A stretch of 64,000 bases of DNA. It comes from JASLDZ01 sp964242895 (lineage in GTDB: Bacteria; Pseudomonadota; Alphaproteobacteria; Caulobacterales; Caulobacteraceae). Shown here one piece after another: positions 33,015 through 43,235 of this stretch. A program made the translations under genes and the position numbers. The notes below the pieces were generated by a model, which was given only the letters and a program-made list of their open reading frames with translations, did not search any database and was not told the DNA's origin. Within the stretch, counting starts at the first letter, position 1; each line of letters opens with the position of its first letter. The DNA is taken from contig CAXTBN010000006.1 of NCBI GenBank assembly GCA_964242895.1, positions 1-64,000 on the forward strand, given 5' to 3'.

Positions 33015-33734
33015 CTAGCTCGTGCGCCGCAAGGCGCCGAGCGCGGTCCGCAGCAGGCGGAAGGAGAAGGCGGACACGACCGCGGCGTTCAGCAGGCCCA
33101 CGGCCGCGTCCAGCCGCACCCAGCCCGTGAAAGCCCCGACCACCAGCGCCGCCAGGGCGAGCACGGAGGTGACCACGTCGGCGACCATATGCAGGTAGGC
33201 GGCCCAGAGGTTCAGGTCGCGGCCGTGCGCATGCCCGGCGACGTCGTCATCGTGCACACGCGCATGACCTCCGCGCAGGAGGACGGCGCTGACGCCGCTC
33301 ACCGCGAGCCCGAGCGCGGTGATCAGGGCGGCCTCCACAAAGCGCACCGGCTCCGGCGCGAAGAAGCGCTGCACCGCCTCGACCGCCAGCCCCAGGCCGG
33401 CAAGGCCGAGCAGGCTTCCGCTGACCAGGGCGGCGGCGTCGAGGATGCGCGCGGCGTCCTTCCGGCCCGCGCCGCGGCGGCGGACGATGACGTAGGCGCA
33501 CGCCGCAATGAGCAGCACGCCCGCGTGGGCGCCTGCGTGCAGGCCGTCGGACTGCAGCGCGAGCGAATTCAGCCAGGCGCCGCCCGCGAGCTCGCCCACC
33601 ATGACAGCGAGGCTGATCAGCGCCACCGTCCAGGCCCGGCGCTCGTGTCGGCGCAGCACGGCGCCGCCGACGTCCGCATCGTGGTGCGCGGCGCCGATCA
33701 GCGTCCGACCGAAGCTCACCTCCTCGGCGACCAC
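33015..33734 (-). CDS. cation diffusion facilitator (CDF/DmeF-like) transporter
   Basis: Six transmembrane helices, with the CDF metal-site pattern in helix 2 (ALQSDGLHAGAHA) and helix 5 (LHMVADVVTSVLA). The usual histidine-rich cytoplasmic loop is represented by HARVHDDDVAGHAHG. The protein ends right after the last helix, so the C-terminal regulatory domain of classical CDF proteins is missing, as in the DmeF group. The GTG at 33734 was chosen because GGGAGAGGG precedes it by five bases; another GTG at 33755 would leave no leader. Zinc or cobalt/nickel transport is likely. The direction in this Zur-associated setting is uncertain. Confidence 0.85.
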   Translation of the reverse strand: MVAEEVSFGRTLIGAAHHDADVGGAVLRRHERRAWTVALISLAVMVGELAGGAWLNSLALQSDGLHAGAHAGVLLIAACAYVIVRRRGAGRKDAARILDAAALVSGSLLGLAGLGLAVEAVQRFFAPEPVRFVEAALITALGLAVSGVSAVLLRGGHARVHDDDVAGHAHGRDLNLWAAYLHMVADVVTSVLALAALVVGAFTGWVRLDAAVGLLNAAVVSAFSFRLLRTALGALRRTS

Positions 33735-33760
33735 CCGTTCCCTCTCCCGCCTCACCGAGA

Positions 33761-33775
33761 GCTACAGTATAACGC
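33761..33775 (-). promoter_or_regulatory. candidate Zur operator upstream of the CDF gene
   Basis: GCTACAGTATAACGC is an AT-rich element 26 bp before the chosen CDF start and matches the receptor-side element at 10 of 15 positions. GTATAAC resembles half of published alphaproteobacterial Zur sites as I recall them. Confidence 0.35.
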
Positions 33776-33888
33776 TCCTGGAAGGCAACGCCCGCGTCGT
33801 CTGCGAAATCTTGCGACTCGCCGTTGCTCATCCGCATGGGCTCGGGGCATGTGTCGACAGGGCGTGCGGTCGGGTCTCAGGGTAAGCC

Positions 33889-35556
33889 ATGACAGAGATC
33901 GCCGGGGTCTCCGCGCGAGCGCCGGAGCGCGCCTTTTCGGCTGCGTCGTGGAGCTTCGCGGCGCTCCAGCGCGCCGCGGTGGGCACGCTGGTCGCGGTCG
34001 CCGTCGTCTCGTGCCTGGGCGCCTTCGCGGGGCTCGCCGCGTCAGGTTGGTGGACCGACGAGCTCTTCACCCTGTTCGTGATCGACCACCGCGGCGGCTT
34101 CCCGGAGGTCCTGCGGCGCGCGCTGACCGACACCCAGCCGCCCGGCTACTACCTGCTGCTTTACGCCTGGTCGCAGGTGTCGGGCCTCGGCGAGGCCGCG
34201 TTGCGGAGCCTGAGCGCCGTGCTCGCGGTGGCCGCCGTGGGGGTGTTCTGCTGGACCACGCGGCGCCTGTTCTCGACGGGCGCGCGGGCGTGGGCGGCGG
34301 CGGTGGCGGTCACCTCACCGTTCTGGTTCGTGCAGTCGCAGAACATCCGCAACTACAGTCTAAGCATCGTGCTCGCCGCGGCCATCATCGCCCTCGCCCT
34401 GCGGATCCGGCGTGAAGCGCGGGCGGGGCGGGCGGAGCCGTGGGCGAGCTGGGCGGCGCTGACCGCGGTCGGCGCTCTGGACGCGGCGACGCACTTCTAC
34501 GGCCTGCTCGGGTTCGGCGCGTGGGTGGCGGTGCTGATCGTCACCGTCCCGTCCTGGCGGCTTCGGGCGGCGCTGGCCGTCTCCGGCGCGGCGGTGGCGG
34601 CCGGCGAGGTGGCCTACGTCCACGCGCTGACCGCCCACACGCACGAGAACTTCCAGCACCTGTGGTTCTCGCGGACGCCAGGCCGACTGCTCGGTGTCCT
34701 CTACGACACCTGGAAGCTCGGTGTGGGCGGCGCGGCGCGGGCGGCGGTCGTCCTGCTCGCGCTGGCCTGGGTCGCGTCGATGGTGGTCCGCCGCGGCCCC
34801 GCCACGGCGGACGCGCCCACCCGGTCCGCCCAGCAGGGCGAAGCGGCGTGGCTGGCGACGGCGTGCGCCTTCGTGCTCGCCGCCGTCTACCTCGGCGGCG
34901 TGACGGTGAGCCTTCTGTTCGCGCCGTCCCTGTCCGACCGCAACATTCTGACGATGGCGCCGGCGACCTGGGTGCTGCTCGCCGCGGTGTGGGACGCCGC
35001 CATGCGCCGACTGGGTCCGCGCGCCGGTCCCGCGGCGGCGGCGGCCGCGGCCGCGCTGCTCGTCGTTCACGGGGTCGCGATCGGGCGGGGGCGCGGCCTG
35101 CAGCGCAACGAGCCCTGGCGGGAGACGGCGCGCTACGTCTCCACCCTGCCCGCCTGCCGCGACGCGGTGCTGGATGTCGTGCAGCCCGACCGCTTCGGCC
35201 CGGACACGCCCTTCTATCGCGAGGTGGCGCAACGCGACCTGTTCGGCCGCTACCTGGGCGACAGCTGGCGGCGCGTGCGGCCGCACCTCGCCGGCGACTT
35301 CACCGACCCGGGTCGGGCGCCCGACCTCGCCCGACGCCTCGCCCAGCGTGCGAGCGACCGGCGCAGCTGCCCCGTGCTCGCCTGGGCGGTGCACGACGTG
35401 GACACCGCGCAGGCGCTGGCGCTTCGGGACGGGATCGCGCGGCTGCCGGGCGTCGCCCCGTCCTCCGTGCGGCTGCGCATCTTTCCGCACGTGCACCTGC
35501 AGGGGGACCGGTGGATCACGCAGCCCTCCGGCTACGTCGTCGAGCGCGCGCCTTAG
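33889..35556 (+). CDS. integral-membrane glycosyltransferase-like protein (GT39/PMT type)
   Basis: A 555-residue polytopic protein with about ten helices. The first external loop has the acidic motif WWTDELFTLF and DTQPPGYYLLLYAW, the arrangement seen in polyprenyl-phosphate-sugar glycosyltransferases. A soluble C-terminal domain of ~130 residues follows the last helix. AGGG precedes the ATG at 33889. No dedicated partner gene adjoins it, unlike the pair at 22.3-24.9 kb. The substrate is unknown. Confidence 0.75.
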   Translation: MTEIAGVSARAPERAFSAASWSFAALQRAAVGTLVAVAVVSCLGAFAGLAASGWWTDELFTLFVIDHRGGFPEVLRRALTDTQPPGYYLLLYAWSQVSGLGEAALRSLSAVLAVAAVGVFCWTTRRLFSTGARAWAAAVAVTSPFWFVQSQNIRNYSLSIVLAAAIIALALRIRREARAGRAEPWASWAALTAVGALDAATHFYGLLGFGAWVAVLIVTVPSWRLRAALAVSGAAVAAGEVAYVHALTAHTHENFQHLWFSRTPGRLLGVLYDTWKLGVGGAARAAVVLLALAWVASMVVRRGPATADAPTRSAQQGEAAWLATACAFVLAAVYLGGVTVSLLFAPSLSDRNILTMAPATWVLLAAVWDAAMRRLGPRAGPAAAAAAAALLVVHGVAIGRGRGLQRNEPWRETARYVSTLPACRDAVLDVVQPDRFGPDTPFYREVAQRDLFGRYLGDSWRRVRPHLAGDFTDPGRAPDLARRLAQRASDRRSCPVLAWAVHDVDTAQALALRDGIARLPGVAPSSVRLRIFPHVHLQGDRWITQPSGYVVERAP

Positions 35557-35578
35557 ATCGGCCGACGCCTGGGACGGG

Positions 35579-38020
35579 TCAGCGCTCCAGAAGCTCCCGC
35601 AGGGTCGACGCCAGGGCGTCCAGCGCGAAGGGCTTGGTCATCATGTCCATGCCCGGTTCGAGGAAGCCGCCCCGGAACGCCGCCTGCTCGGCGTAGCCGG
35701 TGACGAACAGGATGCGCAGGCCAGGGCGCGCCTGCCGGGCGATCTCGGCCAGCTGGCGGCCGTTCATGTTCGGCAGGCCCACGTCGGTGACCAGGAGGTC
35801 GATCCGGCGCGAGGACTGCAGCACCGGGATGGCCGAGCGCGCGTCGGCGGCTTCGATCCCTTGGTAGCCGAGCTCCTCCAGCACCTCCATGACCAGGAGG
35901 CGCACGGTGGCGTCGTCCTCGACCACCAGCACGGTCTCGCCGCGCCCCCTGGGCGCCTCCGGGAAGTCGACCGGCGCGATCGCGTCCAGCACGTCGGCGC
36001 GGGGCAGGTAGAGCTTGAAGGTCGTCCCCTCCCCGAGCTCGCTGTAGATCCGCACGTGGCCGCCGCTCTGCTTGGCGAAGCCGTAGATCATGGAGAGGCC
36101 CAGGCCGGTGCCCGCGCCGATCGGCTTGGTGGTGAAGAACGGGTCGAACGCCTTGGCGGCCACCGCCGGCGTCATGCCGACCCCGGTGTCCGTCACGCAG
36201 ATGACCACGTACTCGCCCGGCGCGACCTCCGGGTGAAGCTGGGCGTAGCTCTCGTCCAGGCGGGTGTTGGCGGTCTCGATGGTCAGCTGGCCGCCGTCCG
36301 GCATGGCGTCGCGCGCGTTGATCGCCAGGTTCAGGATCGCGTTCTCGAGCTGGTTGGCGTCGGTCATCGCGGGCCACAGCCCGGCGCTCATGACCGTCTT
36401 CAGCGACACCGCCTCGCCCAGCGTGCGGTGCATCAGCTCCTCGAGCCCGGCGACCAGCGCGTTCACGTCGGTGGGCCTGCTGTCCAGCGACTGGCGGCGC
36501 GCGAAGGCGAGCAGCCGGTGCGTCAGGGCCGCCGCGCGCTGGGCGGAGGTGGTCGCCGCGTCCATGAAGCGCGGCAGGTCCTCCGTGCGGCCCGCGTCGA
36601 TCCTGCGGCGCACGATGTCGAGCGATCCGATGACGCCCGTCAGCAGGTTGTTGAAGTCGTGCGCGATGCCGCCGGTGAGCTGGCCCAGCGCCTCCATCTT
36701 CTGCGCCTGGCGCAGCTGGTCCTCGACCCGCTCCAGCGCCGTCGCTTGCGCCCGAAGCTCGGTCACGTCGCGGGCGATGCAGTAGAGGGCGCCGTCGTCC
36801 TTGGTGACGGTCCACGATAGCGCGCGGTAGTCGCCGGCCTTGGTCCGCAGCCGGTTTTCGGCCCCGCTGATCGGGTGAGTCTCCGTGACGCTGCGCACGG
36901 CCTCGCGCGTGGTCTCGATGTCGTCCGGGTGCGTGATCCACTCGACGTTGCGGCCGATGATCTCCGACGCCTCCCACCCGAGGAGCTGCGTCCAGGCCGG
37001 GTTGACCGTGCGCCAGACGCCGGCGAGCGAGCAGACGCCGAGCAGGTCGCGGCTGACCTGCCACACCCGGTCGCGCTCGCGCGTCCGCTGGGCGACGCGG
37101 CTCTCCAGCTCCTCGTTGAGCGCGTGGAGCGCCCTCTGCGCGCGGCGCCCCTCGGCCTCGGCGTGCTTGCGGTCGGTGATGTCGAGGAAGGTGCAGATCG
37201 CACCCTTCAGCTCGCCGTCCTGCACAATTGGCGTCGCCCAGTACTCGACAGGCAGGGGCTGGCCGTCGAGGCGGAAGAACACGTCGTCGGCCACGTGCGC
37301 CGCCACGCCCTCGGAGGCGCACCTGTAGATCGGGCAATCGCCGGCGGCGTGGGGTGAGCCGTCCGGGTGGTGATGGTGGATGGCGTCGTGCAGCCGGCGG
37401 CCGACCGCCTCCTCCGGGCCGGCGAAGCCCATCATGCGCACGAAGGCGGGATTGCACAGCGTGGTCACGCCCGTGCGGTCCACCGCGTAGAAGCCCTCGG
37501 CGGTCGAGGCCAGCAGCAGGCGGGAGTAGGCTTCCGCCTCGCGCAGCTGCTCGGCGAGCCTCAGCCGCGCTTCCGCATCTTGGCGGGACTGCTCGACCGC
37601 CTTCTCAGCCCGCTCCGCGGCGAGGTGCTGCTCGGTGCGGTCGCGCAGCACCTTCACAAAGCCTGCCACCTCGCCGGCGTCGTCGCGCAGCAGGGTCATC
37701 TGGCCGTTGGCCCAGAACCGCTCGCCGTCCTTGCGCAGGTGCCAGCGCTCGTCGTTGCCGACGCCGGTCTCGAGCGCGCAGGTCATCTCCGTCTCGACAC
37801 GCCCCGCCTCGCGGTCCTCGGGCGTGAAGATGCGCTCGACGCCCTCGCCGAGCATCTCCGTCTCCGCCCAGCCCAGGACGCGTTCGGCGCCCGCGCTCCA
37901 CGCCGTGATGCGGCCCTGCGGATCGGTGGCGATGATGGCGAAGTCGGTGGCGCTGTCGAAGATCCAGCGGTGCAGCGCGGCCCCGGCCTGGGTGACGGCT
38001 ATCATGGCGGCGCGGATCAC
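35579..38020 (-). CDS. cytoplasmic hybrid sensor histidine kinase (PAS-PAS-PAS-HisKA-HATPase-REC)
   Basis: Three PAS domains (about 15-130, 165-285 and 325-425) are followed by a HisKA helix with phospho-acceptor His454 in GIAHDFNNLL and an HATPase domain with N box NLAINARDAM, DTGVGM and GTGLGLS. A C-terminal receiver domain has phospho-acceptor Asp746 in VTDVGLP. No transmembrane segment is present, so it senses an internal signal. The third PAS is joined by a coiled segment. The GTG at 38020 directly follows GGAGAGGGA; an in-frame ATG five codons later is an alternative. No cognate regulator is adjacent, so phosphate must leave via a partner elsewhere. Confidence 0.93.
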   Translation of the reverse strand: MIRAAMIAVTQAGAALHRWIFDSATDFAIIATDPQGRITAWSAGAERVLGWAETEMLGEGVERIFTPEDREAGRVETEMTCALETGVGNDERWHLRKDGERFWANGQMTLLRDDAGEVAGFVKVLRDRTEQHLAAERAEKAVEQSRQDAEARLRLAEQLREAEAYSRLLLASTAEGFYAVDRTGVTTLCNPAFVRMMGFAGPEEAVGRRLHDAIHHHHPDGSPHAAGDCPIYRCASEGVAAHVADDVFFRLDGQPLPVEYWATPIVQDGELKGAICTFLDITDRKHAEAEGRRAQRALHALNEELESRVAQRTRERDRVWQVSRDLLGVCSLAGVWRTVNPAWTQLLGWEASEIIGRNVEWITHPDDIETTREAVRSVTETHPISGAENRLRTKAGDYRALSWTVTKDDGALYCIARDVTELRAQATALERVEDQLRQAQKMEALGQLTGGIAHDFNNLLTGVIGSLDIVRRRIDAGRTEDLPRFMDAATTSAQRAAALTHRLLAFARRQSLDSRPTDVNALVAGLEELMHRTLGEAVSLKTVMSAGLWPAMTDANQLENAILNLAINARDAMPDGGQLTIETANTRLDESYAQLHPEVAPGEYVVICVTDTGVGMTPAVAAKAFDPFFTTKPIGAGTGLGLSMIYGFAKQSGGHVRIYSELGEGTTFKLYLPRADVLDAIAPVDFPEAPRGRGETVLVVEDDATVRLLVMEVLEELGYQGIEAADARSAIPVLQSSRRIDLLVTDVGLPNMNGRQLAEIARQARPGLRILFVTGYAEQAAFRGGFLEPGMDMMTKPFALDALASTLRELLER

Positions 38021-38173
38021 TCCCTCTCCAGGCGCGCCATAGCAAAGAGCCTGGGGCGTGACGTGGGGCGGGTTGTCTCAGCGGACCCAGCACTCAGCTT
38101 GAACGCGGACTGCGTCGCCAACGCGAAGCGCGAACGCTTCGGCGGGCGCGGCCCCGCGCGCCGGACGCGGCCG

Positions 38174-38196
38174 TTGACGGGCCGCCGGGCTTGACC
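38174..38196 (+). promoter_or_regulatory. weak candidate promoter for the macroglobulin operon
   Basis: TTGACGG (38174-38180) matches the Caulobacter -35 perfectly. GCTTGACC (38189-38196) is a near match to the -10, but the spacer of eight bases is shorter than the usual 10-14. Confidence 0.2.
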
Positions 38197-38243
38197 GAAG
38201 CTTCGCGGCGGCGGCCGGCGATCGGGCGCTCGGGGGTGGAGTG

Positions 38244-41200
38244 ATGGCGCAGGGGCCGCGCGGCGCGATGCTGGTCGCCGCGCTCGTGGGCGTGGCCGCG
38301 GCGGCGGGCTTCGGCGGAGGCTACCTTGCCCGCGGCGGCGCTTCGGCCGCGGTGGCCCAGCCCCTCGACTTCGGCTTCGCCTGGCCGCTGTTCGGCAAGC
38401 CGCGCGACGCCTCGGCGCCCCGCGCGCCCGTCCGCAAGCCCTCCGGCTTCGCCGTCTGGACCACGCGCCTGGACACCTCCCGGGCCGAGCCGCAGGCCTG
38501 CATCCGGATGAGCCGGCCGCTCGACCCGCAGCGCGCCTACGGCGACTTCGTCAACGTGTCGCCGGACCTCGGCCACCCGCCCGCGGTGTCGGTCACCGGC
38601 GACGAGTTGTGCGTGGCGGGCGTCGGCTACGAGGGCCGCAAGGTCACCCTGTTGCACGGCCTACCCTCGTCCACCCCGGACGAGACGCTGGCGGACGACA
38701 CGCCCGTGGACTTCGGCGGCGAGGTGAAGCCGCCCTTCGTGGGCTTCGTCGGCGACGGCGTGATCCTGCCGCGCGAGGACGCCGACGGGGTGGGTCTGGA
38801 GACCGTCAACGTCTCGCGCCTGGAGATCGAGGTCTGGCGCGTGCTCGACCGCAACCTCGTCCGCAAGGAGATCACCACCTCCGAGCCCACCGCGGAGGGC
38901 GGCTACGACGAGGACACCGTCGGCTCGGACGGCCGCAAGGTGTGGACCGGGACCGTCGACGTCCACGCGCCCGCCGACCAGCACGCCACCACCGTCTTCC
39001 CGCTCGGTGCGGTGCTGAAGACCCTGCAGCCCGGCGCCTACGTGATCCACGCCAAGGACGCCTCGGCCGGCAAGAAGCCCAAGAACGGCGAGAGCGAGGG
39101 CCGCGAGCCCGCCCAGGCGCGCCGCTGGATCCTGTTCACCGACCTGGCGCTGCAGGCCTACGACGGCTCGGACGCACTGGACGTGACGGTGCGTTCGCTC
39201 AAGACGGCCAAGGCGATGGCCGGCGTGCGCACCACGCTGGTGGGCAAGGACGGGCAGGACCTGGGCGCCGCCGTCACCGACTCGGCGGGCCACGTGCGCT
39301 TCGCCCGCGCGCTGCTGGCGGGCGAGGCCGGGGCCACGCCCGCGCGCGTCATGGCCTACGGTCCGCAGGGCGACTTCACCACGCTCGACCTGAGCCGCTC
39401 GCCCGTGGACCTGTCCAAGCAGGACGTGGGCGGCCGCTCCGCGCCGGGCAGCGGACCGAGGACGGGCAAGGAGGCGCAGGACGCCGCCTCCGCCCTGGAC
39501 GGCTTCCTCTACGCCGACCGCGGCGTCTACCGGCCGGGCGAGACGGTGCACCTCGTGGCGCTGGTGCGCGACCACCTGGCGCGGGCGGTGGGCGACCGGG
39601 CGGGGGCGCTGGTGATCCGCCGCCCGTCCGGCCTGGAGTTCCTGCGCGCGCGCTTCGACAAGGCCCCAGGCGGGTCGGTGGCGCAGGACCTCGCCCTGCC
39701 GCGCACCGCGCCGCGCGGCCACTGGACCGCCACGCTGGAGATGGACGGCTCGGACACCTCCTCCGGCGAGGTCGGCTTCCAGGTGGAGGACTTCGCGCCG
39801 CAGCGGCTGGCCGTGACGGTGGCCGCCGACGCCGCGCGCCCGGTGGTCGCGGGCGAGACCCGGCAGGTCGGGATCGACGCGCGCTTCCTCTACGGCGCGG
39901 TCGCAGCCGGCCTGCCCGTACAGGCGGAGACGCGCATCGCGGAGGACTCCGACCCCTTCCCCGCCCTCCCCGGCTACAGCTGGGGCGACGCGCAGCACCC
40001 GTTCGACGAGAAACTGGTCCAGTCGCCCGACACGACGACCGACGGCGCGGGCCACGCGCTCGCCAAGCTCGACGTCTCGGCCGCGGCGGACGCCGTGGGG
40101 CCGCTCGCGGCCGTGGTCACGGCGTCGGTCTTCGAGCCGGGCGGCCGTCCGGTGAGCGAGACCGCCAAGCTGAAGGTGCGGCCGCGGCCGCTGTACCTGG
40201 GCGTCAAGATCACCGCCTCCGGCTCTGGAGACACGCCGCTGCAGACATTCGAGGTGGTGGCGGTCGATCCCTCCGGGCGTCGGGTGGCGGCTCCCCACGT
40301 GAACTACCTCCTGGTCGCCGAGACCTGGAACTACGACTGGTTCGAGGAGAACGGCCGCTGGTCGTGGCGGCGCACCAGCCGCGACAAGCCGGTCGCCAAG
40401 GGCGTCATGACGGTGGGCGCGGGCGCGCCCGGCCGGCTGAGCCGCCGCCTGCCCTGGGGCGACTACCGCCTCGTGCTGGAGGATCCCGCCACGGGCGGGC
40501 GCACGGTGGTGCGCCAGGCGTCCGGCTGGGGCGAGGCGACCAACGGGGAGGAGGCGCCCGACGCCGCGCGCGTCTCGCCCGTGCGCACCGACTACCGCTC
40601 CGGCGACGCGGTGGAGGTGCGCATCCAGGCGCCGTTCGCGGGCGAGGCGCAGGTGGCCGTGGCCACCGACCGGCTCGTGACGCTCAAGTCGGTGACCGTG
40701 CCCGCGGGCGGGACCACGGTGCGCCTGCACGCCGACGCCTCCTGGGGCGGCGGGGCCTACGTGCTCGTCAGCGTGGTGCAGCCGCGCGACCCGGTGGCCA
40801 GCCCCAAGCCGCGCCGCGCCCTGGGCGTCGCCTACGTGCCGTTGAAGACGCCGGACCGGACGCTCAGCGTCGCCTTCGGTGCGCCGCCCAAGGTGGACAG
40901 CCGCGCGCCGCTGAACGTGCCGCTCACGGTGCGGGGACTGGGTCTCGGCGGCCGCGCGCACGTCACGGTGGCGGCGGTGGACGAGGGCATCCTGCGCCTG
41001 ACGCACCAGAAGAACCCCGACCCGGTCGACTGGTACTTCGGAAAGCGCGAGCTCGGCCTCGCCTATCGCGACGACTACGGCCGCCTGCTCGACCCCAACC
41101 TCGGCGCCGCGGCGGCCGTGCGCTCGGGCGGCGATGAGATGGGCGGCGGCGCGGGCCTCAGCGCCACGCCGATCAAGACGGTCGCGCTCTGGTCGGGCGT

Positions 41201-43235
41201 GGTCGAGACGGACGCGCTGGGCCACGCCACCGTGCGCCTGCCCGCCTCGCCCGACTTCAACGGCCAGCTGCGGCTGGTTGCGGTGGCCTGGACCGACAGG
41301 GCGGTCGGCTCCGGCGTGTCGGACGTGATCGTGCGCGAGCCGGTGGTGGTGGAGCTCTCGCCGCCGCGGTTCCTGGCGCCCGGCGACCGCGCCTCGCTCG
41401 CCCTGGAGATCCACGACGTGGAGGGCCGCGCGGGGCGCTTCCTGGCCGAGCTGTTCGGCCGGGGCGGCGTGCTCGCGCCCTTCCGCCAGCTGCTCGACCT
41501 CGTGCTCGGCCAGCGCGTCGTGACCCACACCGACATCACCGCGCCCGACCGCCCGGGCGTGGGCGCCGTCGGCGTGCACGTCGCCGGGCCGGGCTTCGAC
41601 ACCGCCAAGAGCTATCCCCTGGAGACGCGCTTCGGCTGGGGGCCGACCACCCGCGCCACCGTCGAGCTGCAGCGGCCGGGCGAGGTGTGGACGCCCGCGC
41701 CCGCGCTCCTGGCCGGTCTGTCGCCGGGCGGGCTGACGATGACGGTGAGCTACTCGCCGTTCCGCGGCTTCGACCCCGCGCCCATCGCCGAGAGCCTGAT
41801 CCGCTATCCCTACGGCTGCAGCGAGCAGCTCAGCTCCACCGCCGCGCCCTGGCTCTACGGCCTGGGTCCGGACACCGACCCGCGCCACGCTCTGCCGCAC
41901 ATCACGGACGCGGTGGCGCAACTGCTGGACCGCGAGTCGCTCGACGGGTCGTTCGGCCTGTGGCGCGTGGCCGACGGCGAGGCGGACGCCTGGCTCGGCG
42001 CCTACGCGGTCGACACCCTGCTGGAGGCCAAGGCCCGCGGCGCGCCCGTGCCGGACGACGCGCTGAACCGCGCGGTGAACGCCATGCGCCTGCTGTCGCG
42101 GCCGGAGGGCTTCGAGTCGCTCGGCTACAAGACCTCCGTCTCCGCCGGCCCTTTCGTGTCGGCCGACGAGGCCAAGGCGGAGACCGCGCGGCTGCAGAGC
42201 CGGGCCGCCGCCTACGCCCTCTACGACCTCGTGAAAGCGGGCCACGGCGACCTGCCGCGCCTGCGCTGGTTCCACGACGTGGGCTTCGCGAGCGAGCCCA
42301 CCGCGCTCGCCCGCGCGCAGGTCGGCGCGGCGCTGGCGGCCATGGGCGACCGCGGACGCGCGCACGACAGCTTCTTGCAGGCGGTGCGCGTGCTCGGCTA
42401 CGCGGCGAAGGACGACGAGTACCAGAGCCCGCTGCGCGACCTCGCCGGCGTGATCGCCCTGGCCTACGAGGCGGGCGAGACCGGGATCGCGCGCGGACTG
42501 CAGGGCCGGCTCGAGAACACCGTCCGCGACCCGGACGCGCTGAACACGCAGGAGCAGGCGTGGCTGCTGCGCGCCGCCCGCGCCATGCTCGCGGCCTCCG
42601 GGCCGGTGCGGATCACGGCGGCGGGCGTGCGGCCGCTCGGGCCGTCACGCTGGGCCGTGGGCCGGCTCGCCGACGCGCACTTCCGCGACGACGGCGGGCC
42701 GATCTGGCGCACGGTCACCGTCCACGGCCTGCCGCTGCAGGCGCCCGCGGCGGGCGGCTCGGGCCTCAGCGTCGAAAAGCGTCTGTTCGCCGTCGACGGC
42801 GGCGCGGTGGACGCGGGGGCCCTCGCGCAGGGCAAGCGGATCGTGGTGCGGCTAACCGGTCGGGCCGCCGACCAGCGCTCGCGCATGACGGTGATCGACG
42901 ACGCCCTGCCCGCCGGGTGGGAGATCGAGTCCGTGCTGACGCCCGACGACACCAAGCAGGCCGTCGCCGCCAAGCCCGGCGAGACCGCCACGCCCGCGGG
43001 CGCCTTCGCCTTCCTCGGCGCGCTGACGGAGACTTCCACGCAGGAGAAGCGCGACGACCGGTATCTCGCCGCCCTGACGCTCAGCGGGAGCACGCCCTTC
43101 GCCGTGGCCTACGTGGCGCGCGCGGTCACGCCCGGCGACTTCTTCCTGCCGGGGGCGGAGGCGCGCGACATGTACCGGCCGCAGGTGCAGGCGCACTCCG
43201 CCGCCGGCCGGGCGCGGATCACCGCCGCGCCGTGA
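38244..43235 (+). CDS. bacterial alpha-2-macroglobulin with thioester motif
   Basis: A giant periplasmic protease-trap protein of 1663 residues. An N-terminal hydrophobic segment (about 8-32) serves as a membrane anchor or signal. MG-type beta domains follow, with the DxxxYRPGE signature (DRGVYRPGETVHL) near residue 425. The thioester site is Cys1192-Ser-Glu-Gln1195 in YPYGCSEQL, lying in the alpha-helical TED domain. The intact CxEQ motif implies covalent trapping of attacking proteases. No lipobox is evident. The gene overlaps the start of pbpC (GTGA), the conserved pairing known from YfhM-PbpC, thought to link envelope repair with defence against host or rival proteases. Confidence 0.95.
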   Translation: MAQGPRGAMLVAALVGVAAAAGFGGGYLARGGASAAVAQPLDFGFAWPLFGKPRDASAPRAPVRKPSGFAVWTTRLDTSRAEPQACIRMSRPLDPQRAYGDFVNVSPDLGHPPAVSVTGDELCVAGVGYEGRKVTLLHGLPSSTPDETLADDTPVDFGGEVKPPFVGFVGDGVILPREDADGVGLETVNVSRLEIEVWRVLDRNLVRKEITTSEPTAEGGYDEDTVGSDGRKVWTGTVDVHAPADQHATTVFPLGAVLKTLQPGAYVIHAKDASAGKKPKNGESEGREPAQARRWILFTDLALQAYDGSDALDVTVRSLKTAKAMAGVRTTLVGKDGQDLGAAVTDSAGHVRFARALLAGEAGATPARVMAYGPQGDFTTLDLSRSPVDLSKQDVGGRSAPGSGPRTGKEAQDAASALDGFLYADRGVYRPGETVHLVALVRDHLARAVGDRAGALVIRRPSGLEFLRARFDKAPGGSVAQDLALPRTAPRGHWTATLEMDGSDTSSGEVGFQVEDFAPQRLAVTVAADAARPVVAGETRQVGIDARFLYGAVAAGLPVQAETRIAEDSDPFPALPGYSWGDAQHPFDEKLVQSPDTTTDGAGHALAKLDVSAAADAVGPLAAVVTASVFEPGGRPVSETAKLKVRPRPLYLGVKITASGSGDTPLQTFEVVAVDPSGRRVAAPHVNYLLVAETWNYDWFEENGRWSWRRTSRDKPVAKGVMTVGAGAPGRLSRRLPWGDYRLVLEDPATGGRTVVRQASGWGEATNGEEAPDAARVSPVRTDYRSGDAVEVRIQAPFAGEAQVAVATDRLVTLKSVTVPAGGTTVRLHADASWGGGAYVLVSVVQPRDPVASPKPRRALGVAYVPLKTPDRTLSVAFGAPPKVDSRAPLNVPLTVRGLGLGGRAHVTVAAVDEGILRLTHQKNPDPVDWYFGKRELGLAYRDDYGRLLDPNLGAAAAVRSGGDEMGGGAGLSATPIKTVALWSGVVETDALGHATVRLPASPDFNGQLRLVAVAWTDRAVGSGVSDVIVREPVVVELSPPRFLAPGDRASLALEIHDVEGRAGRFLAELFGRGGVLAPFRQLLDLVLGQRVVTHTDITAPDRPGVGAVGVHVAGPGFDTAKSYPLETRFGWGPTTRATVELQRPGEVWTPAPALLAGLSPGGLTMTVSYSPFRGFDPAPIAESLIRYPYGCSEQLSSTAAPWLYGLGPDTDPRHALPHITDAVAQLLDRESLDGSFGLWRVADGEADAWLGAYAVDTLLEAKARGAPVPDDALNRAVNAMRLLSRPEGFESLGYKTSVSAGPFVSADEAKAETARLQSRAAAYALYDLVKAGHGDLPRLRWFHDVGFASEPTALARAQVGAALAAMGDRGRAHDSFLQAVRVLGYAAKDDEYQSPLRDLAGVIALAYEAGETGIARGLQGRLENTVRDPDALNTQEQAWLLRAARAMLAASGPVRITAAGVRPLGPSRWAVGRLADAHFRDDGGPIWRTVTVHGLPLQAPAAGGSGLSVEKRLFAVDGGAVDAGALAQGKRIVVRLTGRAADQRSRMTVIDDALPAGWEIESVLTPDDTKQAVAAKPGETATPAGAFAFLGALTETSTQEKRDDRYLAALTLSGSTPFAVAYVARAVTPGDFFLPGAEARDMYRPQVQAHSAAGRARITAAP

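Noticed and set aside
38661..42365. 1234-residue open frame on the minus strand
   Set aside because: Shadow of the alpha-2-macroglobulin gene: GC-rich antisense frame dominated by Arg, Gly, Ala, His and Val with no domain.
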